Of a stretch of DNA of 64,000 nucleotides, positions 50,674 through 60,663 are shown one piece after another. Source of the DNA: Saururus chinensis (Eukaryota > Streptophyta > Magnoliopsida > Piperales > Saururaceae). The DNA lies in contig CP141142.1 in NCBI GenBank assembly GCA_035235625.1, positions 46,727,644 through 46,791,643 on the forward strand, given 5' to 3'. The notes beneath the pieces were generated by a model that did not search any database, was not told where the DNA came from, and worked only from the letters and a program-made list of their open reading frames with translations. The number at the start of each line of letters is the position of its first letter. Position 1 is the stretch's first letter. The translations under genes and the position numbers were made by a program.

Positions 50674-51760
50674 ATCCCCCACATGAATGGGAATTGACTG
50701 GATAACTACACAAAATAATGCAGATAAAGCGTGAGAGCAAATATTAAAAAGTTTGTGCATGGGGAAAGGTAGCTTTTAGCTTTGAACCTTCCATTGTCAA
50801 AACTATCGAGTTTACTGGCTAATCAGTGAATGTGGTGTTTTAAACTGATAAGCCATTTATGTAAACTAAGACAATAGAATTCACACAGTCACTTCTCAGA
50901 CACAACATGTTTCTCATCATTGTGTTCATTTAGACCCTGAACAAACTTGGTTTTCATGAGTGCTCTAGAAGATACAACCTTAAAATTCTCATAGAAGAGG
51001 CCCCTTCACACTCATTTAGGTGATTCTCATTAAGAGAACCCTGCCATACCCCACTTGAACTAATTTAAGCTATAAAAACTATTAAAAGCAAAGATTATCT
51101 TGATTCACTCTATAGGTATCACTATCTCATCATAGGAATGTGGTTGAGATGTTATCTCAATAATGATTCCCCTTTAATTCCTCACAATTTGGTTGTCCCT
51201 TTGAACTTAGATCATGAAATCTTCAGTCAACTAGGTTGGGTTGCCATTATGGTAACTTTTAATGCATAACCTTCAAGTCCATTCCCCTTAATGAACTGTT
51301 CACTTGTTCTTTGGTCAAACCCTTAGTAAGCGGATCTACAATATTTGCTTTTGACCTAACATACTCAATAAAAATTATTCCACCAGAGAGTAATTATTTT
51401 ATGGTATTATACCTCTAACATATATGTTGAAACTTATCATTATATAAGTTGCTCTGTGCCCTTCTTATATCCAATTGGCTATCACGATGGATGCAAATAA
51501 GTGGCACATGTTTCCCCCATATTGGAATATTCTCTGAAAAATGATGAAGCTACTTGACCTCTTCGTCTGCTCTATCAAGTGCAATAAATTCAGATTCTAT
51601 TGTGGATCTAGCTATGTGCGTTTGTTTAGAGAATTTCAAAGACATTAATTGTTGCACCTCCAAGAGTAAAGACGTACAGACCCACTTGTGGATTTTGAGT
51701 CTTTTGCATCATATATTTAGTTTGTATCACAGTAACCCTCTAATACTGAATACTTGTATA
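50674..51760 (-). pseudogene. Copia RNase H remnant
   Basis: Minus-strand reading gives STIESEFIALDRADEEVK, then a hydrophobic break, PICIHRDSQLDIRRAQ-like and LTKG..KEQVNS-like stretches. These are the end of a Ty1/copia integrase-RT-RNase H polyprotein. Several stops and frameshifts interrupt it. It lies just before the polypurine tract and LTR at 50673, in the expected order. Confidence 0.7.
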
Positions 51761-51799
51761 ATGTAGTCCATAGTTTAAGGTATATCTTAGGTATGTAAT

Positions 51800-52675
51800 A
51801 ACCTAACTATAGCCTTTCAATGGTATGCTCCTGGGTTGCTATTATATCTACTTAATTTACTTATTGAGTATGCTATGTCCGGTCTCGTACAATTCATGAT
51901 GTAATTGAGATTACCAATAATTTAAAAATATTGAAGTTGTAATATATTTTCACTAGTGTTTTTGCTTAAGTGCAATGTCACATCTATATGTGTTCTCGCT
52001 AGACAGTTATCATTCTTATTAAATTTTTCTATACGTGCTAAGGTAGACAGTATCATGGGAAGACTCTCTATTCTCTTAATCCTAGTGCCCCATGGGCACA
52101 GGTGTTTCTTATCTCCACAAGCAAAAAATGTTTTTGCGATGATCTGTGGAGGAGTAAGAAGTCGCTACTTTGTACATACAACAAAGTCTATATGATGGAT
52201 TAGGTGTCTGGGACACTTGTAGCAAGTGGAGCATCTTCGATATGTAGGAAGAAACTCTAGGGGTGGTTTTGGGTGAAAGATACACCTTGTTTTTACGAAA
52301 AAGTATTATTTACATTATGCGTTTTTGAAACTGTAATACATTACTTTATGCCTAATAGTATAAATTCTCATACTGAGTATTTTAAAATACTCACCACCTA
52401 CCAGACATTGCAGGACTTGACGAAGCCTAGTGTGCGGGTAAAAAGACCTATTTGAGAGTTTTCAAGATGATTTCAAATATTTTTAACCGCACTTAAATCA
52501 TAGTAAGAAGTTTTATTATTTCTCAACTTGTGTATTTATATACATATGGTATATTCATGGGTAAATGCTATTTTATAACATACTTATAGTGAGTAATTCC
52601 AATCACGTGCCCGAGGAACTCTAATATTTTTATTAAAACTTTTATATGTACTTCTAAAAATCCTGGGGTGCGACA
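51800..52675 (+). mobile_element. 3' part of a long LTR, third related copy
   Basis: Ends GGGGTGCGACA. It contains 'cagtatcatgg', 'gccccatgggcacaggtg' and 'ctcatactgagtatttt', matching in order the corresponding part of the LTR at 8444-13204 ('cagtatcatgg' and 'gccccatgagcataggtg' near 11980-12035). The 5' portion is missing, replaced by copia sequence. Confidence 0.6.
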
Positions 52676-52952
52676 GACATATCTGTATTAAGGCATAGGC
52701 AAGTGTGGACAATTTTCTTCACAGAGGGTTAGTCAATTAGAATTTAAAAATAAAATATTAATATTTTAAAATCTTCGATTAGTTATTTAGAATTGTATGT
52801 GCCATATTTACAATATAATATTATTATATTAAAATTTAAAATATAATAATAATAATTAAATAATTAATTTATATATTTAAAATATAACATAAATTAAAAA
52901 TATTAAGATTGTGACTTTAAAGGATTTTGCTGGAAACTAATAACGTTGAGAT

Positions 52953-53012
52953 TTTACAACACCACCTCCACCCCTACAGGGGTGGAGCCGTGGGGGGAGG
53001 TGGTGTTGTAAA
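52953..53012. repeat. Nested perfect inverted repeat (hairpin)
   Basis: Outer arms TTTACAACACCACCTCC (52953-52969) and its exact reverse complement (52996-53012, 17 bp). Nested inside, TCCACCCCT (52967-52975) pairs with AGGGGTGGA (52978-52986) around a 2-base loop. It could be a tiny foldback element or a structured RNA element. The flanks are AT-rich on the left and gene-like on the right. Confidence 0.75.
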
Positions 53013-53015
53013 CCA

Positions 53016-54030
53016 GTGCATCGTGTCGAAAAGAGAGGCCAACGCTCTGTAGGCGACCATTCTCACCGGAACTTATCCCTACCGTTCTCCCTGTTCTCAC
53101 CGTCTGAAAAAGAGAGGCCGCCATATTCTGCGGCGATTGGAACTTGGAGGAGGCCGAGGCGACTGGATCTTATCACTGCCAGCGGACCGTGGCGACTGGA
53201 GGAGACCAAGTATTCTCTTCTTCCCCTCCGACCGCCGCTCTGTCTTCCTTTCTCTCTTTTTATTTTTTTTCCACTGCATACCCTCTTGCTACTCCGCTTG
53301 TGGCCGCATCTCGCTCTGATCTGACCTTGGTTTCGATCTGGGTTTTCTGATTGACGCTTGCAATTTCTAAGATTTTCTGCGATCACTCACAGAGCAAAAT
53401 ACCCTTTTGCCTCATTCCAAAAAAAAAACATTTTGATAAAACCCGGCTACTGCTTCGGGTCCCCCGGCGTTCTACTTCCTCCACACTCCTTGCCAGCCGC
53501 AGCCCTCCGTCTACTCCACATTCCATCACGTTGTAATAGGTGTCGAGAAAGACCAGGTTTTAAATCAGAAAAGAATGGAAACAAAAACAACCTTTTCCCT
53601 CTCCGTTCTCTGAAGCAAAGCAGAAAGCGCAGCAGGAGAAGCGAAGAGGGGTATAGGGGGAAAGAGGCCTGGGCCCAACCAATGAGGATGCTGGAATTAG
53701 CTGGAAAGCTCCTCAAAGGCAGGTACCTGTTGGTTGTCTCCCGCGTTTTCTTTTGTGAATATGAATTTCAATCAAAGAGCCGCATTTCCGTGGAGATTAT
53801 TAGTTAGAGGTTCTGGAGCTGGGGGTTTAAGGAGGCTTGTGTGATTGGGGTCCAGTGCCGGTTCTAAATTGTGATTAAGCTCTGATTAGTCCAGCATATC
53901 GGTAGCCTCTGATTAGTCCAGTGGCGATGCATTGCCGAATATAGTAGATGAAAGTGGCCAGCCATAGATATGGGGTATGTTGGACGAAATTTGACTCAAC
54001 CCATACGAGACATATTTTAACTCTATTTGG
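53016..54030 (+). other. Possible 5' region of the PPR gene
   Basis: GC-richer than the surrounding DNA, with short frames such as 53358-53807 that show no domain. A good donor-like CAAAGGCAG|GTACCT occurs at about 53719. The stretch could hold promoter and 5' UTR exons, but I cannot prove it. Confidence 0.3.
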
Positions 54031-54825
54031 ATGAATAAAAGCTCCAGTTTAATTCATTCCCTAGTCACCTTCATTAAACGATGTGAATCAATGGGACATT
54101 TGAAGCAAATTCATGCTCAAATGATCACTTGTGGCCTCCCTGAAGATCACTCCTTGGTTGCAGAGATCCTTTTTTTCTCTGCCCTTTCTGATTTTGGCGA
54201 TATTAGCTATTCATATAAGCTCTTTCTTCAGTTTCCTAGCCAAAATATTGTCCACTATAACACTTTAATCAGAGGCTACTTAAAAAGTAAGAACCCAAAT
54301 CGTGCAATTGCTATTTATAACCAAATGTTGCTCTCTGCGGTCTCACCAGACAATTTAACATTCTCCTTTCTGGCAAAAACTTGCGCCAGATTATCATCTC
54401 CTCGTCTTGGTGTGTCCGTGCATTGTCACATTGCCAAGAGTGGACTTGAATTAGACATTTATATTCAGAATTCCTTAGTGCATATGTATTCCACTTGTGG
54501 TGACATTGTGTCTGCTCAGAAAGCGTTTGATGAAATTCCTCATCCTAGCCTGGTCTCTTGGAATGCCATGGTTGACAGCTATGCCAAATGTTGTGACATC
54601 GCCTCAGCTCGCAGAATGTTTGATTTGATGCCTGAACATGATGTAATCTCGTGGAGTGCTTTGATTGCAGGCTATGTTGAGAGTGGTGACCCCCATGAGG
54701 CTTTGGCCTTGTTTGAGAATATGCAAGCTGCAGGTTGTAAAGCAAATGAGGTGACAATGGTTAGCGTCTTGTGTGCTTGTGCTGACCTTGGCGCAATGGA
54801 CCAAGGCAGGAGGATCCATAGATGA
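54031..54825 (+). pseudogene. PPR protein gene (PLS class), truncated by deletion
   Basis: The 264-codon frame starts MNKSSSLIHSLVTFIKRCES and contains about six pentatricopeptide repeats. They can be followed by the VHYNTLIRGYLKSKNPNRAI, YIQNSLVHMYSTCGDI, SLVSWNAMVDSYAKCCDI, DVISWSALIAGYVESGDP and NEVTMVSVLCACADLGAMDQ stretches. PLS PPR proteins bind organellar RNA for editing or processing and are normally 500-700 aa with E domains. Here the frame ends at GRRIHR. Directly after, in the +1 frame, DDALQVFQGAQTEEMDVLI continues like a later repeat (to about 54900). This indicates an internal deletion of tens of codons with a frameshift, followed by loss of everything downstream. Confidence 0.8.
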
Positions 54826-54899
54826 TGCATTGCAGGTGTTCCAAGGGGCACAAACTGAAGAAATGGATGTCCTGATTTGTATGCCAATTATTGATTGAA

Positions 54900-55247
54900 A
54901 TAAATTAAGATTTATATATTCTAAATACAATATTCCATCTAGCTTGGGCATCATTGCATTTAAAAAAGTTAATTTTGTAATATAAGTTTTTTTATTTTAT
55001 ATGTTAATAACATATTTAAAGTTACTAGAAAAATTATGGATTAGTTACATTTTAAAAATGTAGATAATTTTTTTTAAGAATTAATTATTTTGAAATCCGA
55101 TTACTTAAATCCAAGGATTCTAAGTATTACATGATTTAGGTATTCAAATATTTTAAAATTTGGCAGTTCAAATCTAAGAATTTGGATTATATTTTAAAAT
55201 TTTATATTTTATATCTAGTATTTTAGAATCTCGATTGACTAACCCCC
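54900..55247. other. AT-rich spacer
   Basis: Very AT-rich 3' flank of the PPR remnant; nothing coding seen. Confidence 0.5.
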
Positions 55248-55721
55248 TGTTAGTGATTTGCCAAAATCAAGTCAAGGTAAGAGATTGTTGTACATGACTT
55301 GAGTTAATAAGGACACAAAGTCCAGCCTCGACTTGACTCACTCACGTAGTGGGCTGTTATTGTTACAAAGAGGTGAGTTGATAATGATAAAATCTTCGTA
55401 ACTATTTGTACTTATGTTGATCTCACTTCTTGACTTACAGACGTATGGTTGTGTGGGTCATATTAGGCTTACATTTTTTTCTTCTTTCTTGTCTTATGTG
55501 AGAGAGAGGTGAGAAAAATGAGAATGATGTTTTACAAAGGGAATTCTCTCAAGGGGTTATTTGAGAGGCTTGCAACTCTTTTTTTTGTACTAGTAGTGGA
55601 ATGATACTCTCCAGCTATGGATGTAAACATCTTGCCGAACCATGTAAATTTTCATATCTTGTTCTATTTACTTTCATATTTTTTTGTTTTATATTTGGAT
55701 TGTCATTGTTGAAAATTTACA
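55248..55721 (+). mobile_element. Copia solo LTR
   Basis: Starts TGTTAGTGATTTGCC and ends GTTGAAAATTTACA. Most of it aligns by eye with 60664-61063, which is followed by a primer-binding-site-like TGGTGTCAAAACC and a gag remnant, so the 55 kb copy is the same LTR without an internal region. No target duplication is recognised. Confidence 0.6.
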
Positions 55722-55739
55722 TTTATGGTCTTTGACTGT

Positions 55740-57010
55740 TAATGCCAAGGACATTTTTTTTGTTTAAACCTTCAATGCCATGAAGGTTAGACAAGAAGAT
55801 ACAAGGGATGCTAGTTGTGTGACTATTTTGGTGACACGACATGGACTAATTAATGCCTATCACAGTTAATGGGAAGCACACTATGAGTCGAGAGTAAGTA
55901 ACACTTAGGAGTTGTTCATCTATGGGATTGATGGCATACATGTTACTGATACTAACGTACATTAATATATACGTTTTCAATCTTAAGTATCAATGCTCTC
56001 TAAGCGTTCTTTTCATTAGGCACATGGTGAGAAGGGAACACAAAAGATTCTTCCTAGTCAATGGTGGCTGGTGAGTGGGAATGGTCTTTCATGGGCGAAT
56101 GCCTTGTAGTGCATGTATCTCTTAAATATTCACAGTCTTCCATTGCCAATGCTATGGGCATTTTTTTTTGTTTAAACCTTCAATGCCATGAAGGTTAGAC
56201 AAGAAGATACAAGGGATGCCATTAGAAGCATATGCCTGAGCTCACACAAAGGCAAGAGGAAATGAAATTGATGTGTAAAAGACATACTGATTCAGGCAGC
56301 CAATAACCGGTTGCAAAGACCCAGGGCACTTTTTGGCAAATAATACGCATTGGTTATAAGCAAGCAAAAGAGACCATCAACTAGCAAGAAAGCTACCGGT
56401 TCAGATTTCTACTTAGAGAGGTAGGGAGACTAATCAATTCACGTAGTATTTTTCTTTCTTTTGCTAACACAACGTTAAAGAGAAGGCGACTGCGTTGGAC
56501 AAGACGGAAAGAGATAGATAGGCAGAAGGTCAATGAAAAGGGTCTAGCTCAGCATAATACGACAACCAATTAAGTTGCCAAATGCACAGCCCTGGTCTAG
56601 GGTCCCAATCGTTGCTTTTCAAAGTCACCTATGATGCTGTAGACGTAAGCAAGGGCTGAACCCCTTGCTAATGGAGCTCCTCACAGCTGGAGGGGCAGTA
56701 TAGCTAGCCGCAGAAGGCTGGCAAGAAGAGGGTGCGAAATTGATACTTGTGTTCCTATTAGTTAGAAAAATGTTTTCCATACCCTACGCTAAGGAGAGAA
56801 TATAGTTTATTTTAAAAAATTAAATAGAACTAATAATCTTGGACAAAGAGAATATAAAAAAAGCAACGTTACTACTACTATAAAAGACCAAAACAAGAGT
56901 ACTTGTAATTGAAGGACGCAGACTACTCTTATGGCAGCCATGCTTGCTAATGAGAGAAGCCGAGCTCAACAGCTTCATTTATGGAGCTGCAAGCATGTGA
57001 TTCACTGACG
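55740..57010. repeat. Duplicated block P, copies at the second locus
   Basis: A partial copy (about 55740-56120) and a fuller one (56130-57010) match 34440-35250 and 40700-40880. The word 'caatgccatgaaggttagac' occurs at 34493, 55778 and 56178. The fuller copy has internal deletions relative to 34437-34706. Confidence 0.65.
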
Positions 57011-57491
57011 CTTTGCAGGTTTGTGCCAAAACGGGTACTAAACGTCTAAAATACATTAAAATTTAATAAAACTTACAAAATATTATTATAACACTAATGC
57101 AAAGAGTATAATTAGAAAATAAAAAGTATATAAATTTACTTAGTAAATAATATTTTGATAGATATCGGCCGATGAGAGCAGCCTCCATGCATGGTTGATC
57201 AATTGGAAGTAACCCATTATAATTTTTGTGAGCCCCTCATCTAGTTCAATTCTCATAATCCTAAGCAAGCCTCCCGGTGCGTGGAAGTGTATACATGTAG
57301 TTTACTGCCAGCTTAAACCTTTAAGAAGTAATTTACGAACAGATAGAATGAACAAATCAAACGTCCTAACTCGCCGTGCAAAGGCAGTAGACTGAAGTCT
57401 CTTGGAAAACTGCTTCACAATTGACTAGGTTGTGTCTTTCAAACTAAGTAATAGCACCATGCATGTTATTGGTGGATATTCTAATCTTTTA

Positions 57492-58142
57492 GGATCTGTT
57501 TGGATTAGTGGAAAGTAGGGGAAAAGAAAGAAATTTTCTTAAAATTTCCTCGTTTTTACTATTTAGTATAATAGGAAAATAGAAATTAGAGTAAAAACTG
57601 AGAGAAAATGAATAAAAAATTGGCCCAAAAATTTTCTATCAATCAACCTATGAATTTTGGGAGAAAATCAGTGTACTAAAGACTTATGTCTTACCGTTAC
57701 TACCACCACCATCACTGTCATCGCTTCCACCACCGCTGTTTCCGCTGCCATCACCATCACTGTCGTTGCCACCACTACTGCCGCTGCCACTGTTGTCTCC
57801 ACTACCACTACTGCTACCATCGTCACCACTGTCATCACCACCCCCGCTACTATTACCTCTATCACCACCACTGCTACCGCCACCGTCGCCACCATCACCA
57901 CCACCGTGGCTGCCACTATTGCCATTGCTACTACCACTACTGTCACCGCCACAACTATCACTGCCGTCACTACTATCACCACCGCCACTACTACTACCAT
58001 CGTTACTACCATTGTTACTGTCAATTTTCTCTAACATCATTTATGCAACCAAACAATGAAAAATTATTAGAAATCTCCTAATTTCTCTTTCATTTGGATT
58101 CACTTTATCCTTTTTCCAATTTTTACCAAATCAAACAGGCCC
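57492..58142. mobile_element. PIF/Harbinger (Tourist-like) MITE A
   Basis: Ends GGATCTGTTTGGATT and, reverse complemented, GGGCCTGTTTGATTTGG, with TTA on both sides (57489-57491 and 58143-58145). The corresponding position in copy 1 (about 33013-33030) lacks it. The interior includes the trinucleotide-rich tract. Confidence 0.8.
57698..58022. repeat. Imperfect (CCA/CTG/ATC)n microsatellite
   Basis: About 325 bp of interrupted trinucleotide repeats inside MITE A. Because the period is three, all six frames stay open, producing five spurious frames of 97-131 codons made of Thr, Gly/Ser, His/Tyr or Leu/Pro. Confidence 0.9.
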
Positions 58143-58550
58143 TTAAATTGTCCATTTCAAACAAGTAAGTGATAATTACATGAACGGGGAAGAATGTGAG
58201 CAATTGATATTTAAAATTGATAGCCTACCAGCATGAAAGCTATCAATTTTATGGATAAACAACTCACATATACTCCTTACGCTAGGCTTGCTGTGAAGAG
58301 GGAGTATATGAACCCAGCTCTCATATGCTCCTTAGAATAGGCTCACTGTGACAGAGGGAATATATGAACCTCTACATTAACAATGTAATACCCGTGTCGT
58401 GATTTTTCATAACATCATTTAGTGTTTGTTCCTCTGGGTGACACCATGTACACCGAGGCAGAACCATAATAAGCATTTTTGTGAAGAGAAAGGAGCATTG
58501 TCAAGCGAGGCAGTCTAGAAAAATGAAAGGAGGTTTCTTGCATAAATTAA

Positions 58551-59120
58551 GGGGCTGTTTGGGTACTGAATCGTGAGAAGATTTAGCCGATTCAGTGTCA
58601 ATTCAGCACTAAATTATCAGAATCCTGTTTGTGTACTGAAGCTGCGCTGAATTAAAAATTCAAGATCTTGTAGTTAGATTCAGGCCGTTTCAGCCTGAAT
58701 CAAGCCTGAATCACTGAATCACCTCATGAGGTAATTCAGTCGATTCAGTCTCCTAATCACCGTTTTAAAAATTACAGATTCTATATTTTTCAATGGTTAT
58801 CGTTCATATCGATTGGAGCCTCGACAAACATGCAATATAGGTACGGCTCACTTTAAAAATTCAAAATTACCTGCCCTTGTGGGATCTTGTTTGATAGAGC
58901 TTGAATTTAGAAGTGTAATGGTACCAAGAACGTGCATATCCGAGTTCGAGAGAGAGAGTTAGAGGTGTTTAAAGTTTTAAGACTGGGTTTGACGTGACAT
59001 CTGAATTTATTTTAACAAATTCTATAGCCAAACATAATTCATAATCAGCGGTGAATTTACTGAATTGAATCGCTACTGAATTGAATCGCTACTGAATTAA
59101 TTTAGTACCCAAACGACCCC
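58551..59120. mobile_element. PIF/Harbinger (Tourist-like) MITE B
   Basis: Ends GGGGCTGTTTGGGTACTGAAT and, reverse complemented, GGGGTCGTTTGGGTACTAAAT, with TAA on both sides (58548-58550 and 59121-59123). The matching site in copy 1 (about 33430) is empty. The interior is rich in 'attcagt'/'actgaat' motifs and includes a segment resembling 62184-62225 (accaagaacgtg..ccgagttcg). Confidence 0.85.
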
Positions 59121-59402
59121 TAAGTATGTTCTAATCCCACCAACCGCGTGACCATTCTCAAAAGCGTAAACGAGACGAAATAATTGTTGCACACGACTGG
59201 TTTAAAGACACAGAAAATTGACAACGCGAAAATGTTGAGGGCCATTAAAAGTAAAAAAAAAAAAGCTTTTCCAATTGCAGTATTCAACAAATTCTGTGGA
59301 ACTGACCCGTTTGAGCAGCCACTAGTTTTGCCTACGCATGCGTTATGAGCATGATGAATTCGCATCGATCATGGCAGTGTCTTCAACAGCTGAGTCCAGC
59401 TT

Positions 59403-59807
59403 TCAGATGAGCATCTTGAGCGATGCACCGACGAGCATGCTCAGTTCCATGAGGGTCAAGCCCGTCCACATCAATTTCCTGGACACGGCTGCATTACGGT
59501 CTGGCTGATGGAGCAGCGAGCAGTAAACAACAGAGCCAACCCCCATGGTGAAGGTGGCGAAGGTGAGGAATACATAGGCTTTGAAGAAACGCTTGAAGAT
59601 GGGGTCGTCGGGGATCTGCGCAGGAAAATTGAGGAGAGCAGCTGCACTAATGGCTGCTATCAGGATGGAGACCTTGAGCAAGGCCTTGTCAATGAACTTC
59701 TCCTTTCCCTCCTTCCCTTCTTTTGCCGGGACCGGTGGTGCTGGAAGTTCCGGAGGAGGTGGTGCGGGTACGGTCACGGGAAGCTGCTGATTCTTAGAAT
59801 TGTCCAC
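59403..59807 (-). pseudogene. Small membrane protein, copy 2, start codon lost
   Basis: Same 134-codon frame as copy 1, about 89% identical by eye, with all three hydrophobic segments kept. The start codon reads GTG (minus strand, 59807-59805) where copy 1 has ATG. An ATG four bases upstream is out of frame. The next in-frame Met lies in the second hydrophobic segment. The frame itself is intact, so inactivation, if real, is recent; initiation upstream through a spliced leader is the alternative. Confidence 0.65.
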
Positions 59808-60199
59808 GGCATAGGAAAAATAATATATCTACGGGAGGTGGAATATTTGGATCAGCTGAGGAGCTTACGGAATATTCGGATTAGCTGAGGTGCTTATAAA
59901 GAGTGGGCGTATCAGCAGAGGTGATGTGTGTTTGAGAAGACTCTCAGGAAATGGGGGAATCGTGTGAGAAGCTTCCTGGGGCGGTCTCGAGGTGGTTGGT
60001 GCGTCTGCATCAGAATTGACCAAGGTAGATGGACACGGAGTCCACTATATAATGACGACACGACAGGTAGTAATTAATGCCTATCGCATGGGAGTTAATG
60101 GGAAGCTTACCACCGATGGCGTACATAAGAACACGATGAGTCTTCCCAGTCAATGATGGCTGAGTAGTAAGGGCCTTTCGTCAATAAATCGATTTTGGT

Positions 60200-60219
60200 G
60201 CATAGTTAAAAATTTTGTG

Positions 60220-60255
<36 letters not shown>

Positions 60256-60475
60256 AATTTATATAAATTTAAGTTTATAGGCATTTACGTGAGCTTAGGC
60301 TCTATGGGCCGTTGAATTTATATCTGACGGTTCATAATATTTATAAGTTTAAACTCATGAATAAAACCCACAAGTATTATGAGCTGTCAGATGAAAATTC
60401 GATGGCTCATAGAGCCCGGACTCACGTAGGCGCCCGTGAACCCAAGCTCATATAAATAAGACTTATATATATTAT
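60200..60475. mobile_element. Foldback MITE with long inverted arms
   Basis: The left arm (GCATTTACGTGAGCTTAGG, GGCTCTATGGGCCG, ATCTGACGGTTCATAAT) pairs with the right arm (ATTATGAGCTGTCAGAT, GGCTCATAGAGCCC, ACTCACGTAGGCGCC). Together they form a hairpin of about 110 bp per arm centred near 60360. A (TA)n tract abuts the left end. Confidence 0.65.
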
Positions 60476-60529
60476 TTTAAATATTAATACTCTATAAGTA
60501 GGGAACATGAAACTCTTCCCTGGTGACAA

Positions 60530-60655
60530 GGATTGTGGTCCATGTATCCCTTAAACATTTTCATCAACCAATGGATTGTGGTGCATGTATTTTGTGGTGC
60601 ATGTATCCCTTAAACATTTTCATCAACCAATGGATTGTGGTGCATGTATCACTTA
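60530..60655. repeat. About 60-bp tandem repeat, two units
   Basis: The block 'catgtatcccttaaacattt' followed by 'tcatcaaccaatggattgtg' occurs twice in direct succession. No coding content. Confidence 0.75.
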
Positions 60656-60663
60656 GACATTTA

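Larger units (their letters stand above)
57013..60190. repeat. Segmental duplication, copy 2
   Basis: Collinear with 32354-34410 but longer because two MITEs (57492-58142 and 58551-59120) have been inserted. Block P lies before the gene here and after it in copy 1, as expected if the ancestral array was gene-P-gene-P in tandem. Confidence 0.75.

Noticed and set aside
57657..58081. Five overlapping frames of 97-131 codons
   Set aside because: Low-complexity products of a trinucleotide microsatellite inside a MITE.
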